This document shows positions 54,458-62,617 of a DNA stretch of 64,000 nucleotides, in pieces. A program made the translations under genes and the position numbers. The notes below the pieces were generated by a model. It ran no database searches. It had not been told where the DNA came from and saw only the letters and a list, made by a program, of their open reading frames with translations. How positions within the stretch are numbered: position 1 is the stretch's first letter; each line of letters starts with the position of its first letter. Source of the stretch: Sphingobacterium athyrii (lineage in GTDB: Bacteria > Bacteroidota > Bacteroidia > Sphingobacteriales > Sphingobacteriaceae); assembly GCF_003071065.1 (NCBI RefSeq), contig NZ_QCXX01000007.1, positions 62,669 through 126,668 on the forward strand, read 5' to 3'.

Positions 54458-55993
54458 ATGTCATCTCAAAGACCTACTTTTAAGCCTTACTATCAGGACC
54501 AGATTATGGCAATTCCTCCAACTTTGGACGAATTGGTCTCCAAAGGACATCCGGTACGTATTGTTAACGATGTGATCAACCGTATCAACATACAGGGTCT
54601 TTTGGATGCCTACAAGATAAAAGGCTGTTCCAGTTATCATCCGCAAATGCTGTTGAAGGTTCTGGTGTTTGGCTATGTAAGCAATGTCTACAGCAGTCGG
54701 AAACTGGAAACAGCCTGCCGGGAGAACATCAACTTCATGTGGCTGAGCGGCATGAGCTACCCCGATCATAATACTATCAACAGATTTCGTGGTGTCCGCT
54801 TAAAGGAAGCACTTCGCAGTGTATTTGAAGAAGTTGTTAAGCTCCTGGCCGAAGAAGGGTTGTTAAGCATAGAAGATGTCTACACCGATGGCACCAAGAT
54901 AGAGGCTAATGCAAACAGATACACTTTCGTTTGGAAAAAAGCTATCCATACCAATAAGGAAAAGATGAAAGCTGCTTTAAAAGATATATGGGACTACGCC
55001 CAAAGTATCGCCAAGTCGGAGGACAACCTTCCGGATCCTCCCGATCTGACGACAATTGACAGCGAAAAAGTCCGGGCTACGGTCGATAAGCTGAACAGGG
55101 TCTTATCCGACAAAGCTTCGGTAAATAAGAAGATGAAAGCAAAGTTGCGTTATGTAACCAAAAACTATCCGGAGAAGATCGCACAATATGAAGAGCAGGA
55201 AGCTACCCTGGGAGACAGAAACAGTTATAGCAAAACAGATCCCGATGCCACCTTTATGCGGATGAAAGAGGATCATATGAAAAATGGCCAGCTCAGACCA
55301 GGATATAATATCCAGATATCCACGTCCAATCAATACATTGTCAATTATACCATACATTCCAATCCCACAGATACCAGAACATTATCCGGTCATTTGCAAC
55401 AACATGAGGACAGCTTTGGAAAAACACCGGGAACCCTTACCGCGGATGCCGGTTATGGCAGTGAAGAAAACTATGCATTACTGGCAGCAAAAAATATTGA
55501 GGGCTATGTGAAATATGGTATGTTTGACAAAGGGCAGAAAAAGAGCTGTCGGGATAAGAAACCATTTTCTGCAGATAAATTACATTATAATCCTTCACAG
55601 GATTGCTATATCTGTCCAATGGGACAGGAAATGCATTGTATAGGTACATTTAACCAAAAGACCTCCGCAGGCTTCCGGCAGGAAATCAAAAAGTATCAGG
55701 CAAAAAACTGCACAAACTGCCCGTTGAATGGCGCCTGTCACAAATCACAGGGAAATAGGATCATCGGGGTGAATAAGCAACTTGAGATGTACAGGGACAG
55801 GGCATACGAATTGCTCAACAGCGATGTAGGTGTAGCCAAACGAAAACAGAGGTGCCATGATGTCGAACCTGTCTTTGCAAACATTAAACAGAACCATGGG
55901 TTCCGAAGATTTATGCTCCGGGGTAAAGAAAAAGTGTCCATAGAATGGGGATTATTGGCAATAGCGCAAAATCTAAGAAAAAAAGCGGCCTAA
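54458..55993 (+). CDS. IS1182 family transposase
   Basis: A 511-residue DDE transposase. The N-terminal domain (DUF772-like, LDELVSKGHPVRIVNDVINRINIQGLLDAY and LLKVLVFGYVSNVYSSRKLE) precedes the catalytic core. Candidate acidic residues are in VYTDGTKIEANANRYTFVWKKA (first Asp), LTADAGYGSEENY (second Asp) and HDVEPVFANIKQNHGFRRF (Glu). A cysteine cluster (CPMGQEM, CTNCPLNGAC) sits in the insertion between them. The frame is intact, so the element may still be active. It has no passenger genes. Confidence 0.95.
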   Translation: MSSQRPTFKPYYQDQIMAIPPTLDELVSKGHPVRIVNDVINRINIQGLLDAYKIKGCSSYHPQMLLKVLVFGYVSNVYSSRKLETACRENINFMWLSGMSYPDHNTINRFRGVRLKEALRSVFEEVVKLLAEEGLLSIEDVYTDGTKIEANANRYTFVWKKAIHTNKEKMKAALKDIWDYAQSIAKSEDNLPDPPDLTTIDSEKVRATVDKLNRVLSDKASVNKKMKAKLRYVTKNYPEKIAQYEEQEATLGDRNSYSKTDPDATFMRMKEDHMKNGQLRPGYNIQISTSNQYIVNYTIHSNPTDTRTLSGHLQQHEDSFGKTPGTLTADAGYGSEENYALLAAKNIEGYVKYGMFDKGQKKSCRDKKPFSADKLHYNPSQDCYICPMGQEMHCIGTFNQKTSAGFRQEIKKYQAKNCTNCPLNGACHKSQGNRIIGVNKQLEMYRDRAYELLNSDVGVAKRKQRCHDVEPVFANIKQNHGFRRFMLRGKEKVSIEWGLLAIAQNLRKKAA

Positions 55994-56144
55994 AAAGCTA
56001 CTTTTTGTTCATTTTTCTCTTTCATATGAGTCTTTTTCCAAAATAACCAACAAACAACACACAGATCTATCTCATAGACTTTTTAAACAAAAAAACTGTC
56101 CCAAATAAATTTGAGACAGCCTCTTTTTTATTTGATTAATTTCC

Positions 56145-56654
56145 TTAGAATTGTGTATCCTCTACTTCAACGGCTGTTTCAATCACTTTACGCGCCAGTT
56201 CTTCCTTGAAGTCAATAATATTTTTACTGATCGTCTCATCGTGAGTTCCTAGAATCTGAGCGGCCAAAATACCTGCATTTTTTGCTGCATTTAAGGCAAC
56301 TGTAGCCACTGGAATTCCGTTGGGCATCTGCAGGATGGATAAGACCGAATCCCATCCATCGATAGAATTAGAGGATTTTACAGGAACACCGATCACAGGT
56401 AAATGTGTAATTGAAGCGACCATTCCCGGTAAATGTGCTGCCCCGCCAGCTCCTGCAATAATCACCTTCAATCCGCGGGATGCCGCATCTTTCGCATAAT
56501 CAAACATACGTTGTGGCGTACGGTGTGCCGAAACGATGGTAACTTCAAATTCTACTCCAAGGACTTTGAGGACATCAATGGCATCCTGCATAACTGGAAG
56601 ATCTGATTTACTTCCCATGATAATGCCTACCTGGGCCTTATTATTGACTGACAT
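56145..56654 (-). CDS. purE: N5-carboxyaminoimidazole ribonucleotide mutase
   Basis: A 169-residue class I PurE, which moves the carboxyl group from N5-CAIR to give CAIR in purine synthesis. Markers are the N-terminal IIMGSKSDLPVMQDA, SAHRTPQRMFDYAKDA (catalytic His), IAGAGGAAHLPGMVAS and GVPVKSSNSIDGWDSVLSILQMPNGIPVATV. It is downstream of purK by 7 bp, so the two form a unit. Its 3' end lies about 20 bp from the right end of the insertion sequence. Confidence 0.97.
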   Translation of the reverse strand: MSVNNKAQVGIIMGSKSDLPVMQDAIDVLKVLGVEFEVTIVSAHRTPQRMFDYAKDAASRGLKVIIAGAGGAAHLPGMVASITHLPVIGVPVKSSNSIDGWDSVLSILQMPNGIPVATVALNAAKNAGILAAQILGTHDETISKNIIDFKEELARKVIETAVEVEDTQF

Positions 56655-56661
56655 AGTATTA

Positions 56662-57804
56662 TTAAGCTTTAACTTTTAATATTTCTTGTACTTTTCTTGC
56701 ATTGGAGATTGCTTTATCCCGATCATCATTGATGATACACACGTGGCCCATCTTGCGAAAAGGTTTTGTATATTTCTTGCCATACAGATGCAAATAAACT
56801 CCCTCCATCGCCAACACCTCTTCTACGCCATCATATTTTGCCAAACCTTCGTAGCCATTTTCGCCCAAAAGATTGATCATGACGGTATTTGTCCGACATC
56901 TCGTATCGCCCAATGGTAAATTGAATATTGCTCTTAAATGTTGTGCAAATTGAGAAACATAATTGCCCTCAATCGTTTGATGTCCGCTATTATGCGGGCG
57001 CGGAGCCAGTTCATTCACCAAAATATCTCCGTTTTTCGTTAGGAACATTTCCACGGCAAGTAAGCCCACGATCTGCAAATCGTCCGCAATTTTCTTTGCA
57101 ATTGCTTCCGCACGCTGCTGAATTTCCACGCCATATAAGGATGGCGCGATAAGAAACTCAACCAAATTAGCTTGTGGATTAAATTCCATCTCCACCATCG
57201 GAAAGGTGGAGACATCCCCCCGATCGTTACGGGCGACAATGACAGCGATTTCCTTTTCAAAATCTACCCACTCTTCTATTAAACTCGGTTCTTCGAAAGC
57301 ATCCTGAATATCCGCTTCAGTAACAATTTTCTTAACCCCTTTTCCATCATAACCATCTTTACGCAGTTTCTGAATGTAAGGTAGGCTCAGGGCAGGATTT
57401 TTTAAATTATCCTTTGTTGATATCAATTGAAACGCTGAGGTCGGGATATCATTTTGTTTAAAGAACTGTTTCTGCAACCCCTTATCTTGGATCAGGCGAA
57501 TGATACGCGACTGTGGGTAAACAACTACGCCTTCCTCTTCCAGTTTCTCCAGGGCATCAACATTCACTTTTTCGATTTCGATCGTTATCAAATCCAGATC
57601 TTTCCCAAAATTATATACCGTCTCAAAATCACTCAATGAACCACATTCAAACTTATTGCACAGTTTCCGACAAGGAGCATTCTTATCAGGATCCAACACA
57701 TGAACGTTTACATTGTAATTAATGGCTTCCTGGATTAACATTCTTCCGAGTTGACCACCACCAAGAATGCCTAATTGCAGTTCGCCATAAAAATCTTTTG
57801 CCAT
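56662..57804 (-). CDS. purK: N5-carboxyaminoimidazole ribonucleotide synthase
   Basis: A 380-residue ATP-grasp enzyme making N5-CAIR from AIR, bicarbonate and ATP. Seen are LGILGGGQLGRMLIQEA, VHVLDPDKNAPC, LRKDGYDGKGVKKI, EEWVDFEKEIAVIVARND and NELAPRPHNSGHQTIEG. The length is usual. It works directly with PurE, whose gene follows. It begins 33 bp after nuoB, so it could be transcribed together with the respiratory genes. Confidence 0.97.
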   Translation of the reverse strand: MAKDFYGELQLGILGGGQLGRMLIQEAINYNVNVHVLDPDKNAPCRKLCNKFECGSLSDFETVYNFGKDLDLITIEIEKVNVDALEKLEEEGVVVYPQSRIIRLIQDKGLQKQFFKQNDIPTSAFQLISTKDNLKNPALSLPYIQKLRKDGYDGKGVKKIVTEADIQDAFEEPSLIEEWVDFEKEIAVIVARNDRGDVSTFPMVEMEFNPQANLVEFLIAPSLYGVEIQQRAEAIAKKIADDLQIVGLLAVEMFLTKNGDILVNELAPRPHNSGHQTIEGNYVSQFAQHLRAIFNLPLGDTRCRTNTVMINLLGENGYEGLAKYDGVEEVLAMEGVYLHLYGKKYTKPFRKMGHVCIINDDRDKAISNARKVQEILKVKA

Positions 57805-57836
57805 AATTGATTTTAAAATCTTATAAAATTTATCTT

Positions 57837-58340
57837 CTAAGCTTTTTCCTTGAACAGTTGTTCGCCTAATAAGCTTTCTTTATCTATCTTTTTTTGCAGT
57901 TCAATAAATGCACCGATAAGGGCTTCTGGACGTGGAGGACAACCTTGAACATACACATCCACCGGGATGATCCGATCCACTCCCTTAACCACATGATAGC
58001 CGTGTTGCCAATAAGGTCCACCACAATTGGAACAGGATCCCATTGAGATCACATATTTAGGATCGGGCATCTGCTCATATAGTTTTTTTATGCGGTCAGC
58101 CATTTTGAATGTAACTGTACCTGCGATTATAATGACATCAGACTGTCTCGGCGAAGGTCTTGGAAAAACGCCCATCCGATCCAGGTCATAAGTCGAGGCC
58201 ATCGCTCCCATCATCTCGATCGCACAACAGGCAATGCCAAAACTCATGGGCCACATGGACGAAAGCCTCGCCCAGTTTAACAAATCATCCAATTTGGCAA
58301 CAACGACACCATTATTTTGCAGTTGACTATCTAAACTCAT
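57837..58340 (-). CDS. nuoB: NADH-quinone oxidoreductase subunit B
   Basis: A 167-residue peripheral-arm subunit carrying iron-sulfur cluster N2. All four ligands are visible: Cys38 and Cys39 (GIACCAIEMMG), Cys103 (GSCSNCGG) and Cys134 (QGCPPRPE). It follows nuoA by 2 bp. The expected next gene, nuoC, is not here; purK follows instead. The remaining complex I genes must be elsewhere. Confidence 0.97.
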   Translation of the reverse strand: MSLDSQLQNNGVVVAKLDDLLNWARLSSMWPMSFGIACCAIEMMGAMASTYDLDRMGVFPRPSPRQSDVIIIAGTVTFKMADRIKKLYEQMPDPKYVISMGSCSNCGGPYWQHGYHVVKGVDRIIPVDVYVQGCPPRPEALIGAFIELQKKIDKESLLGEQLFKEKA

Positions 58341-58342
58341 GC

Positions 58343-58930
58343 TTACTCAGGTTTTTTAAATCGAGGTTTAAAAGCGATCTTTGGAGCAGCCGCTACTTCC
58401 TGTACGACAGTATTCTCCATAGCCGCGTTTGCCGGCTCCCTATAGTCCCGCACCTGATAGGTACTATTATTCAATGTGGAATAAGCACTTTGAGGAATAT
58501 TTACAGGAACCTTAGGTAAAGATACATTGGGCTTCACCCATTCCAGATCGCCTTTTTTCCATACAAAAACCAATCCCAAGATTAATATACCGATAAACAT
58601 GGCCATTTCAATCAGGGTGAACCAGCCCCATCGACCATCTGCGGCAATGTATTCCGATTGCCCAAATACAGTTGCCCATGGAAAAATAAAAATAAGCTCC
58701 ACATCAAACAACAGGAACACCAGGGCAATGACGTAGAATCGAGGGTTAAATTGTACCCAAGAGGATCCAACAGGATCTTCACCACATTCGTAAGTACCAG
58801 ATTTAATGGGATTGTTCTTTTTGGGAGAAATTAAACGTGCTAAAAAAATGGTCGCACAGACTAACAGCGCCCCTATCAGCAGAATGATAAGGATTTTGCC
58901 GTATTCCGATAATTGCGCGGGGTCATCCAT
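58343..58930 (-). CDS. nuoA: NADH-quinone oxidoreductase subunit A, C-terminally extended
   Basis: A 195-residue membrane subunit of complex I. It has three helices (ILIILLIGALLVCATIFLARLI; FYVIALVFLLFDVELIFIFPWA; LIEMAMFIGILILGLVFVWKKG) and the conserved loop KSGTYECGEDPVGSSWVQFNPRF. Typical NuoA is about 120-150 residues. Here about 60 extra residues follow the last helix (EWVKPNVSLPKVPVNIPQ through KPRFKKPE), Pro- and Ala-rich, cytoplasmic and of unknown role. Confidence 0.95.
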   Translation of the reverse strand: MDDPAQLSEYGKILIILLIGALLVCATIFLARLISPKKNNPIKSGTYECGEDPVGSSWVQFNPRFYVIALVFLLFDVELIFIFPWATVFGQSEYIAADGRWGWFTLIEMAMFIGILILGLVFVWKKGDLEWVKPNVSLPKVPVNIPQSAYSTLNNSTYQVRDYREPANAAMENTVVQEVAAAPKIAFKPRFKKPE

Positions 58931-58998
58931 AATAATTACAAATTTAACAATTATTTCGTTTACTCGAGCGAGGAACTTGAAATTACGAATTATTTATT

Positions 58999-59031
58999 AA
59001 AAAAATAGGGCATTGTATGCGTACAATGCCC
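58999..59031 (-). terminator. intrinsic terminator after ffh
   Basis: GGGCATTGTA (59008-59017) and TACAATGCCC (59022-59031) form a 10-bp stem. On the minus strand a T-rich tract follows (58999-59006). It ends the ffh transcript. Confidence 0.88.
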
Positions 59032-59056
59032 CATAATATATAACTATACACTAAAA

Positions 59057-60397
59057 TTACATTTTTCCTGGCATTTTAGGCATATTGCGCATCAACTTCG
59101 CGGCCATCGCCGGGTTAGACATTTGCTTCATCACCTTTCGCATATCACCAAATTGCTTCAACAATTTGTTTACTTCATTAATATCTGTTCCGGAACCTTT
59201 GGCAATACGTAAGCGACGTTTTTGATCAATTACATCCGGATTTTCACGCTCAAAAGGAGTCATCGAATCAATGATCGCTTCAATAGGTTTGAACGCATTG
59301 TCATCAACTTCAATATCTTTCATTGCCTTTCCTACGCCAGGGATCATGCCCATCAAATCTTTCATATTACCCATTTTTTTGATCTGTTGGATCTGGGATT
59401 TGAAATCATTGAAATCAAATTTATTCTTACGGATTTTCTTCTGAAGCTCAGCAGCTTGCTTTTCGTCGAACTGTTGTTGTGCACGCTCCACCAAAGATAC
59501 CACGTCACCCATACCCAAAATACGGGATGCCATACGATCGGGGTAGAAAACATCCAATGCATCCATCTTCTCTCCGGTACCGATAAACTTAATTGGCTTA
59601 TTGACAACGGATTTTATGGATAGCGCAGCACCACCGCGTGTATCACCATCCAATTTGGTCAATACAACACCTGTAAAATCAAGGCGATCGTTGAATGTCT
59701 TCGCTGTATTGACAGCATCCTGTCCCGTCATCGAGTCAACTACAAATAAGATCTCATCCGGTTTTGTTGCTTCCTTAACCGCAGTGATCTCCACCATCAA
59801 AGGCTCATCTATCGCCAAACGACCAGCGGTATCAATAATGACTACATTATGGCCATTGCGTTTTGCCTCTTCAACCCCCGCTTTCGCAATAGCAATCGGA
59901 TCCGTTGATTCTCTATTCACATATACAGGTACACCAACTTGCTCGGCTAGCACCTCCAATTGATCAATCGCAGCCGGACGATAAACGTCACCCGCAACCA
60001 ATAATGGCTTTTTGTTCTTTTTATCTTTCAGGTATAAGGCTAACTTTCCGGAAAAAGTTGTTTTACCGGCACCGTTCAGACCCGCGATCAAAATAACAGT
60101 AGGATTTTTACCAGTCTCCAGCTCGGTAACAGATCCGCCCATCAATTCTGTCAACTCATCATTCATGATTTTAGTCAACAATTGACCCGGAGAAATACTT
60201 GTTAAAACGTTCTGCCCTAAAGCTTTTTGTCTAACATCATCTGTAAAAGTTTTAGCAGTCTTGTAATTCACGTCGGCATCCAACAATGCTTTGCGAATTT
60301 CTTTCATCGTTTCAGCAACGTTGATTTCGGTAATACTGCCTTGCCCTTTTAATACCTTAAAGGCCCTATCTAGCTTATCTTGAAGATTTGAAAACAT
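59057..60397 (-). CDS. ffh: signal recognition particle protein Ffh
   Basis: A 446-residue SRP GTPase. The N domain is followed by the G domain with GLNGAGKTTFSGKLA (G1), DTAGRLAIDEPLM (G3), TKLDGDTRGGAALS (G4) and FIGTGEKMDALDVF (G5). A methionine-rich M domain at the C terminus (MSNPAMAAKLMRNMPKMPGKM) binds signal sequences and 4.5S RNA. No SRP RNA gene was recognised nearby. A TAACTTTGC box lies upstream and a terminator downstream. Confidence 0.98.
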   Translation of the reverse strand: MFSNLQDKLDRAFKVLKGQGSITEINVAETMKEIRKALLDADVNYKTAKTFTDDVRQKALGQNVLTSISPGQLLTKIMNDELTELMGGSVTELETGKNPTVILIAGLNGAGKTTFSGKLALYLKDKKNKKPLLVAGDVYRPAAIDQLEVLAEQVGVPVYVNRESTDPIAIAKAGVEEAKRNGHNVVIIDTAGRLAIDEPLMVEITAVKEATKPDEILFVVDSMTGQDAVNTAKTFNDRLDFTGVVLTKLDGDTRGGAALSIKSVVNKPIKFIGTGEKMDALDVFYPDRMASRILGMGDVVSLVERAQQQFDEKQAAELQKKIRKNKFDFNDFKSQIQQIKKMGNMKDLMGMIPGVGKAMKDIEVDDNAFKPIEAIIDSMTPFERENPDVIDQKRRLRIAKGSGTDINEVNKLLKQFGDMRKVMKQMSNPAMAAKLMRNMPKMPGKM

Positions 60398-60425
60398 AAA
60401 ATCTGAGTCTTATTCTATATAAACA

Positions 60426-60434
60426 GCAAAGTTA
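60426..60434 (-). promoter_or_regulatory. -7 promoter box for ffh
   Basis: On the minus strand TAACTTTGC matches TANNTTTGC exactly, about 30 bp before the ffh start codon. The -33 element is not clear. Confidence 0.55.
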
Positions 60435-60470
60435 AAAAAATTGTCTGTAGTAACCTCATTAACACCCTAT

Positions 60471-60505
60471 AAAAAATGCGACTATTAAAAATAATCGCAT
60501 TTTTT
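60471..60505 (-). terminator. intrinsic terminator after the YugP-type protease gene
   Basis: A 16-bp stem with one mismatch, AAAAAATGCGACTATT against AATAATCGCATTTTTT, ends in a T run on the minus strand. Confidence 0.85.
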
Positions 60506-60531
60506 ATATGCTAAAGTTGTTAAATCGTTCT

Positions 60532-61227
60532 TTACTCGCTTCTACGCCCGCCAAATAACATAGACGCATAGTATAAAAGTGTTACCAAGGCACTCAAAGC
60601 AGCAACTACATACGTCATGGCAGCCCATTTTAACGCATCCTTCGCACCATCGTGCTCCTCGCCATTATAGGTAACTCCGGCATGATTTAACCACGCTAGC
60701 GCCCGGTTTGATGCATCGAATTCTACCGGAAGTGTGATGAACGAGAAAATTGTTGTAATAGCCAAAGCACCTACACCCACGGCCAACAACCAAGGATTAC
60801 CGCCTTTGGAAAATGCAAATAACATCACACCCAGCATCAATACCCAAGAGGTCAGTTTGGAAGCCGCATTGACCATAGGCACCATTGCCGAACGGAAACC
60901 CAACCATTTGTAGGCCTTTGCATGCTGGACAGCGTGACCACATTCATGCGCCGCGACTGCCGCAGCCGCCACACTACGACCACTATACACTTCAGGACTC
61001 AGGTTTACCGTTTTATCCGATGGGTTGTAATGATCTCCCAAACGATCAGGAATGGAGATTACTTTTACGTCATAAATCCCGTTATCGTTCAGCATTTTCA
61101 GTGCGATCTCAGCACCTGACATTCCATTCCCCAATGGCATCTCCGAATACTTCTTAAATTTGTTTTTAAATCGTGTCTGGACAATCAGGCTTACCACCAT
61201 TATTCCAATAAATAAAATCAAGTACAT
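60532..61227 (-). CDS. YugP-type zinc metallopeptidase (membrane protein)
   Basis: A 231-residue protein from the ATG giving MYLILFIGIMVVSLIV, a membrane helix at the N terminus. An in-frame ATG 54 bp upstream would place 18 charged residues before it and is less likely. The zinc motif HECGH is in VAAHECGHAVQHA, preceded by the family stretch HYNPSDKTVNLSPEVYSGRSVAAAAV. Three more helices follow, and the region FDASNRALAWL contributes the likely third ligand area. The family (DUF1385-independent, Zn_peptidase_2) is widespread; its physiological substrates are unknown. Confidence 0.9.
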   Translation of the reverse strand: MYLILFIGIMVVSLIVQTRFKNKFKKYSEMPLGNGMSGAEIALKMLNDNGIYDVKVISIPDRLGDHYNPSDKTVNLSPEVYSGRSVAAAAVAAHECGHAVQHAKAYKWLGFRSAMVPMVNAASKLTSWVLMLGVMLFAFSKGGNPWLLAVGVGALAITTIFSFITLPVEFDASNRALAWLNHAGVTYNGEEHDGAKDALKWAAMTYVVAALSALVTLLYYASMLFGGRRSE

Positions 61228-61393
61228 AGCTTTTATATTTTTATCGTTATTATCTTTTAATAGTTTCGATATGACTATCAAACCCTATTCCAATTCCCAT
61301 AAATTGATTAAGACATGAATTTCTAAGATAATAAAAAGCGTATAACTGACAAAAAGAACAAATTCTTCTGATGCCGACATGACATTGTAGCAT

Positions 61394-61420
61394 AAAAAAG
61401 GGGATGAAAACCTCACCCCC
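61394..61420 (-). terminator. intrinsic terminator after the sigma-factor gene
   Basis: On the minus strand GGGGGTGA pairs with TCATCCCC (one G-T wobble) and is followed by six T. It sits 37 bp after the sigma gene's stop. Confidence 0.8.
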
Positions 61421-61456
61421 GTTATTGTTATTTTCTAAATTATAGTACTTTTTTCA

Positions 61457-62047
61457 TTATCCCATCTGAAAGACCAAATCGGAGCCTTCGATCATTTTTC
61501 GCAGATTGCTCAAAGCATAGCGCATTCTTCCTAACGCAGTATTGATACTCACCTCTGTTATCTCGGCAATATCCTTAAAGCTCATATCACAAAAATGGCG
61601 CATAATCAAAACCTCTTTCTGATCATCCGGTAGTTTCTGTATCATTTTCTTTAAATCGACATCCACCTGCTGTTTCAGCATCTTAGACTCAGCGCTTTCA
61701 TCACTGAACTCCAACACTTCAAAAATGTCAAAACCATCTGCATTTACAATATTGGGAGCCCGTTTGGCTTTCCTGAAAAAGTCAACGATCATATTATGCG
61801 CAATACGGATCGCCCAAGGCAAAAATTTCCCCTCTTCGTTGTATTTGCCAGATTTTAAGGTATTGATGATTTTAATGAAAGTCTCCTGGAAAATATCTTC
61901 AGCAAGATATTCGTCTTTTACTTTCATATATATAGAGGTGTAAATCTTCGATTTATATCGATTCAACAATGCCTCTAGGCCGGACTCCTGGCCACCGACA
62001 TACATTTGGATCAATTCTTGATCACTCTTACTTTTCAAAAGTCTCAT
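61457..62047 (-). CDS. ECF-type RNA polymerase sigma factor
   Basis: A 196-residue sigma-70 family protein. Region 2 (LEALLNRYKSKIYTSIYMKVKDEYLAEDIFQETFIKIINTLKSG and the -10-reading stretch LPWAIRIAHNMIVDFFRK) and region 4 (LPDDQKEVLIMRHFCDMSFKDIAEITEVSINTALGRMRYALSNLRK) are both complete; regions 1 and 3 are absent. No anti-sigma factor gene is adjacent, in contrast to many Bacteroidetes ECF factors next to FecR/SusC. Its regulon cannot be read from the window. Confidence 0.93.
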   Translation of the reverse strand: MRLLKSKSDQELIQMYVGGQESGLEALLNRYKSKIYTSIYMKVKDEYLAEDIFQETFIKIINTLKSGKYNEEGKFLPWAIRIAHNMIVDFFRKAKRAPNIVNADGFDIFEVLEFSDESAESKMLKQQVDVDLKKMIQKLPDDQKEVLIMRHFCDMSFKDIAEITEVSINTALGRMRYALSNLRKMIEGSDLVFQMG

Positions 62048-62617
62048 ACGTCACTTACTTTTTAGCAGTTCGCAATTAAATTATCAGTTCTGTTGTAAAA
62101 TGTAAATGTTTAGCGTATAGTGTTCCTTTCTTATTGTAAAACAATCAATTAATACTATCTCAAAGTACCGTAAAATTATTGAGTAATCAAATTTTTACAT
62201 TTTATTTTAAGACTTTTTAACATTTTAAGAATTAAAAACTTCCTTCCCTTCGCAAAAAGAGCACCTGACATACTTAGGTCTGCTTCGACTTATCCGGTGA
62301 ATTACGCTGACCCAAATTGACCGATAACAGGGAGCTTACAGGAACCTGGTCCAGACCTCATTGGATGAAAGCGTATCAAACCGCTGTTAACTCGCTGTTA
62401 TTTTAGTATAAAACGCGTATTATCCCAAAAGCTGTCTCCATATTGCCGGCAGGAAATTATAAGCTGGTTTCGCAGTTCATACTGTCTCGAAAATAACATG
62501 TTAAAAGAAGGGAACGAACATAAGCAGAGCCGGGACTTGCAAATGTAGCTTAGACCCAAAACGAAAATAGCGGAATTACCTTGGGCAATTCCGCTATTCT
62601 ATATAGGAACAATCGTC
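62048..62617. other. 570-bp non-coding gap with possible structured RNA
   Basis: No gene-sized open frame fits the coding style of the region. The first ~170 bp are A/T-rich and probably hold the sigma-factor promoter. From about 62260 the composition rises to a more even GC content. A 7-bp complement (AGGTCTG at 62276-62282, CAGACCT at 62352-62358) closes a ~69-nt loop. It could be a small RNA, but no known family (tRNA, tmRNA, SRP RNA) was recognised. The glyA terminator lies at the right end. Confidence 0.4.
62566..62598 (-). terminator. intrinsic terminator after glyA
   Basis: AATAGCGGAATT (62566-62577) pairs exactly with AATTCCGCTATT (62587-62598), 20 bp after the glyA stop. A T-containing tract follows on the minus strand. 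Confidence 0.8.

Larger units (their letters stand above)
54351..56128. mobile_element. IS1182-type insertion sequence
   Basis: Imperfect terminal inverted repeats with one mismatch bound a 1.8-kb element with a single transposase gene. The left end is AAAAAGAGGTTGTCTCAAA (54351-54369) and the right end is TTTGAGACAGCCTCTTTTT (56110-56128). If the A/T tracts are target sequence, the element is 54356-56123. No target-site duplication is evident. The flanks are instead mirror images (ATCAAATAAAAA versus TTTTTTATTTGAT). This fits insertion into a palindrome, such as the terminator between the convergent isomerase and purE genes. Both ends form hairpins that could block transcription. Confidence 0.85.

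Noticed and set aside
62048..62617. tRNA or tmRNA gene in the gap between the sigma factor and glyA
   Set aside because: No cloverleaf, T-loop motif or tag-peptide reading frame could be found.
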